This document shows, in pieces, positions 61,578 through 64,000 of a stretch of 64,000 nt of DNA. The notes under the pieces were generated by a model. The model was given only the letters and a program-made list of their open reading frames with translations, did no database searches and was not told the origin of the DNA. The stretch lies in NCBI RefSeq assembly GCF_040581485.1, contig NC_090131.1, forward strand, positions 24,130,532 through 24,194,531, read 5' to 3'. This stretch comes from Linepithema humile (taxonomy: Eukaryota; Arthropoda; Insecta; Hymenoptera; Formicidae). The position numbers and the translations under genes were made by a program. Positions within the stretch are counted from its first letter, which is position 1; each line of letters opens with the position of its first letter.

Positions 61578-62485
61578 ATGGCGTCGGGATTAGAGAGCTA
61601 CGTAAATCGTATCCTTTTTATTATATATATACTTTAATTCAATTGTGACAAGGCATGATGAATATGTTAACCTAAACCAAAACATTGTTTATAGATACAG
61701 TTTCTATTATTACGTCGGACGGTAGAAATTTTATCGTAAGTATATTAATGTGCAGAATTACAAGTGCATCAATTTATGTATATAATTTATCTATAACGAT
61801 TGTGAATGTCAAAATATATTTAATTATCAGTGTAGAGTGACTAGATGGCAAAGTGCAATGTAATGTTTATATTGTGCTACCTTGTTTTTTCATATCAGAG
61901 GATTGCTAAATTTAATTTATTCTTATGATACTTAGAATATAATTTAATTTTTAAAGATGTTTCATATATTTTGTTTATGTGTAAATAATACTTAAATGAG
62001 AGAATTTATAGTTATACACAGTTCTGTGTTTATTATAATCCTATGATTTAATTTCAAATTTAGCTTCTATTTTCAGGGAACATTGAAAGGTTTTGATCAG
62101 ACTATTAATATAATTCTGGATGAATCACATGAAAGAGTGTACAGTACAACACAAGGGGTGGAACAAGTTGTTTTGGGTTTACACATTATTAGAGGAGATA
62201 ATGTGTGAGTATAACCATTCGAGATAAATTGTACAAAATGTAGTGTCATGTTATAATTATGTTTCTTCATATTATTACACCAATATTACTATAGAAAAAT
62301 AATTTTATTTTACACTATTGTTTGTAAGAAAATAAATACTAAACATAAGCATTCATAAAAAATATACAGTACTTAATTTATATTTCTTTTTCAGAGCAAT
62401 AGTAGGAGAATTAGATGATGAAATGGATGCACGATTGGATTTATCAGCGATACGAGCTGATCCTTTAAGTTCTATTATACATTAA
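61578..62485 (+). CDS. LSM8: U6 snRNA-associated Sm-like protein LSm8
   Basis: Subunit that defines the nuclear LSm2-8 ring, which binds the U-rich 3' end of U6 snRNA and acts in pre-mRNA splicing. Four exons: 61578-61608, 61695-61735, 62077-62204 and 62395-62485, in phase for 96 residues, the same length as human LSM8. The start MASGLESYV follows the family start. The Sm1 motif spans VSIITSDGRNFIGTLKGFDQ and NIILDESHERVY; the Sm2 motif is LHIIRGDNVAIVGELD. The acidic tail (DEMDARLDLSAIRADPL) is family-specific and separates it from other LSm proteins. The first two exons are very short. Confidence 0.96.
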
Positions 62486-62489
62486 TAAA
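62484..62489 (+). terminator. AATAAA overlapping the LSM8 stop codon
   Basis: AATAAA overlaps the LSM8 TAA stop. It is a possible polyadenylation signal, though it would leave almost no 3' UTR; an A/T-rich downstream site may be used instead. Confidence 0.25.
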
Positions 62490-64000
62490 TATACTTAAAA
62501 TTGCAGAAAAAATTACCGCTGGTTCCAATTTTAATTTCTCGTTCCAAATTTAAAGTAAAAATCAAATGCGTTAGAAAAAAGAGAATACAAATTTTTCCAC
62601 ACAGATTGTATATTGTATAAAAATCATTTTTTCATATATATATATGTATAAATATATATACATATATATATATATTTAATATATATATGTATATATATAT
62701 ATATATATATATGTAGACACCTTTATCTCTTATAATTGTATTTTAAAAAGTGCATAAGAGTGTTAATACAGCATTATTTACATCATTTAAACAAAGCACT
62801 GAGAGCTTACGTTTGAATTCTCGTCTGTACAAAAATCTTATACAATATTTTATTCTTTAGAAATATAATTTAGCTCTATACCATAAAGTAGCAATAGTAA
62901 TAATAATAATAATAAATGAAAATATAATTGCAATATATATTAACATTGCATAACATTCAAATAATTCGGCAAAAATTTAAATATCCTGTGTTCATTCTTA
63001 GATTTCTTCCGAAGAAAACGTACTTCTAGAAATCTCTGCCTTTTTATCGCAGTATATTATTATTTAAAGTCGGACGTACAAGTCTGTGTACCACCAAAAG
63101 ATAGAGGAGTAGAGGAGCTACAATAATTTACATCGGAGGTATGCGAGAATACGGAATACTGTATGTTATTTCAGGTATCGAGAGATCTCGAGTGCTAATG
63201 TCATCTGCAGAGGATGAATTGAGCGAAACAATACCAGAATTTACATGCGCCCGCGTACCTCACTTCTATTAAGCGTAGAAAAGTATCTCGTTACACACGT
63301 CATTTTACAAAACCGCTACGTTTTTTTTTTTTTTCTTTACAAAATATTGCATTTCACATTAGTCTCTAATGTCTAATGCGGGATGTCCCCACGGTCGCGG
63401 ATAAGGATGTGTATGTCGATTTATGAATAGCTCGAATCGCGAGCACGAGTGTCGCACAAGCTGCGGACGCTTTCGTATGGAAGACAACAAAACTATCAAC
63501 TCAATTGTTCCTATCATCTCTTCTCGCTCCTGATTATTTTGGCGCGACTTACGTGTACTAAGTATCTATAGAATCTATTTATTATTAATGAATGGATACA
63601 TATTTTGTAGTCATTGTCTATGTATGTATAAATATTTCTTATTTTATCGGAACATATCTATCTAGCGTCGTTGAGAATTATGCGACAACTTACAACTACA
63701 GTGATGGATGTATTTGTAAGGTATGTTTTCTCAGTGTGTTGGAGCGCGCGGACTTTCAGTGCACACTGGAAAATCGCGCGTGTGTGAGCATTGTATGTGG
63801 CAAAAATTTCTTTCGCTGCATTATCAAACTGGTTTAAAGATTACGTATAATGCGTCATTGATTCTCCCCGTCGCTTGTTAGATTTCAACTTTATAGATTC
63901 CTGATCTATCAATTGCAATTGTCATTGAGCGTACAATACAATAATTATTCATCAAAATTAGAATTTTTCTTCTCGAATAAATAAATCTACCGATTTTATC
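62486..64000. other. AT-rich DNA after LSM8, no gene recognised
   Basis: Holds an (AT)n tract at 62633-62713, then mixed sequence. The frame at 63592-63837 (rich in Tyr, Cys and Val) has no family resemblance I can see. It could be the 3' UTR of a minus-strand gene lying to the right, but nothing shows this directly. Confidence 0.4.
62633..62713. repeat. (AT)n / ATATGTAT simple repeat
   Basis: A run of AT dinucleotides with ATGTAT interruptions, partly self-complementary, about 150 bp after the LSM8 stop. Confidence 0.92.

Noticed and set aside
1..64000. CRISPR array, rRNA or tRNA genes, viral insertions
   Set aside because: No regularly spaced direct repeats, no tRNA T-loop motif in a cloverleaf context, no rRNA-like sequence and no viral protein motif was seen. 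Scanning by eye can miss a tRNA; tRNAscan-SE would settle it.

Overview
This window is animal nuclear DNA, almost certainly from an insect and most likely from a hymenopteran, with an ant as the best guess. The genes are split into 4 to 10 small exons by short AT-rich introns with GT-AG ends. Their proteins look like insect versions of Moira/SMARCC, STAT, type II PI4-kinase and an arthropod CHK-type kinase. AT-rich intergenic DNA alternates with CpG-rich blocks, and short inverted-repeat transposons are common. The order is inferred from this style and not proven.

Layout. Positions 1-4250 hold no gene I can name; about 300-2400 is CpG-rich and promoter-like. Then come mor (SWI/SNF core subunit, +, 4253-8653), a CHK kinase-like gene (-, 9414-12381), PTCD3/mS39 (mitoribosomal PPR protein, -, 12898-16349), a gene-poor tract of about 20 kb (16350-36629), MFSD10-like transporter (+, 36630-38825), STAT (+, coding 41169-46661, with a CpG-rich 5' region from about 39480), SAXO/FAM154-like axonemal protein (-, 50125-52676), type II PI4-kinase (-, 53866-56092), HAUS6 (augmin, -, 57411-59688) and LSM8 (+, 61578-62485). 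I rebuilt each coding sequence exon by exon. Every intron joins in phase and every total is a multiple of three, giving 1032, 470, 654, 439, 843, 480, 493, 567 and 96 residues.

The genes are not an operon or a functional cluster. They are unrelated housekeeping or signalling genes: chromatin remodelling, mitochondrial translation, JAK/STAT signalling, phosphoinositide kinase, spindle microtubule nucleation, cilia and the U6 snRNP.

The most unusual part is the repeat content. A near-perfect palindrome of about 2.3 kb lies at 27983-30320, beside a decayed mariner/Tc-like transposon. A GC-rich foldback element sits at 32.5-32.8 kb. A hAT-type MITE has an exact 8-bp target duplication, four MITEs have TAA or TTA target duplications (PIF/Harbinger-like), and one TA-inserting MITE family is present in three copies. 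Five MITEs crowd into 1.5 kb between HAUS6 and LSM8. I found no convincing new multigene system, CRISPR array, or rRNA or tRNA gene.
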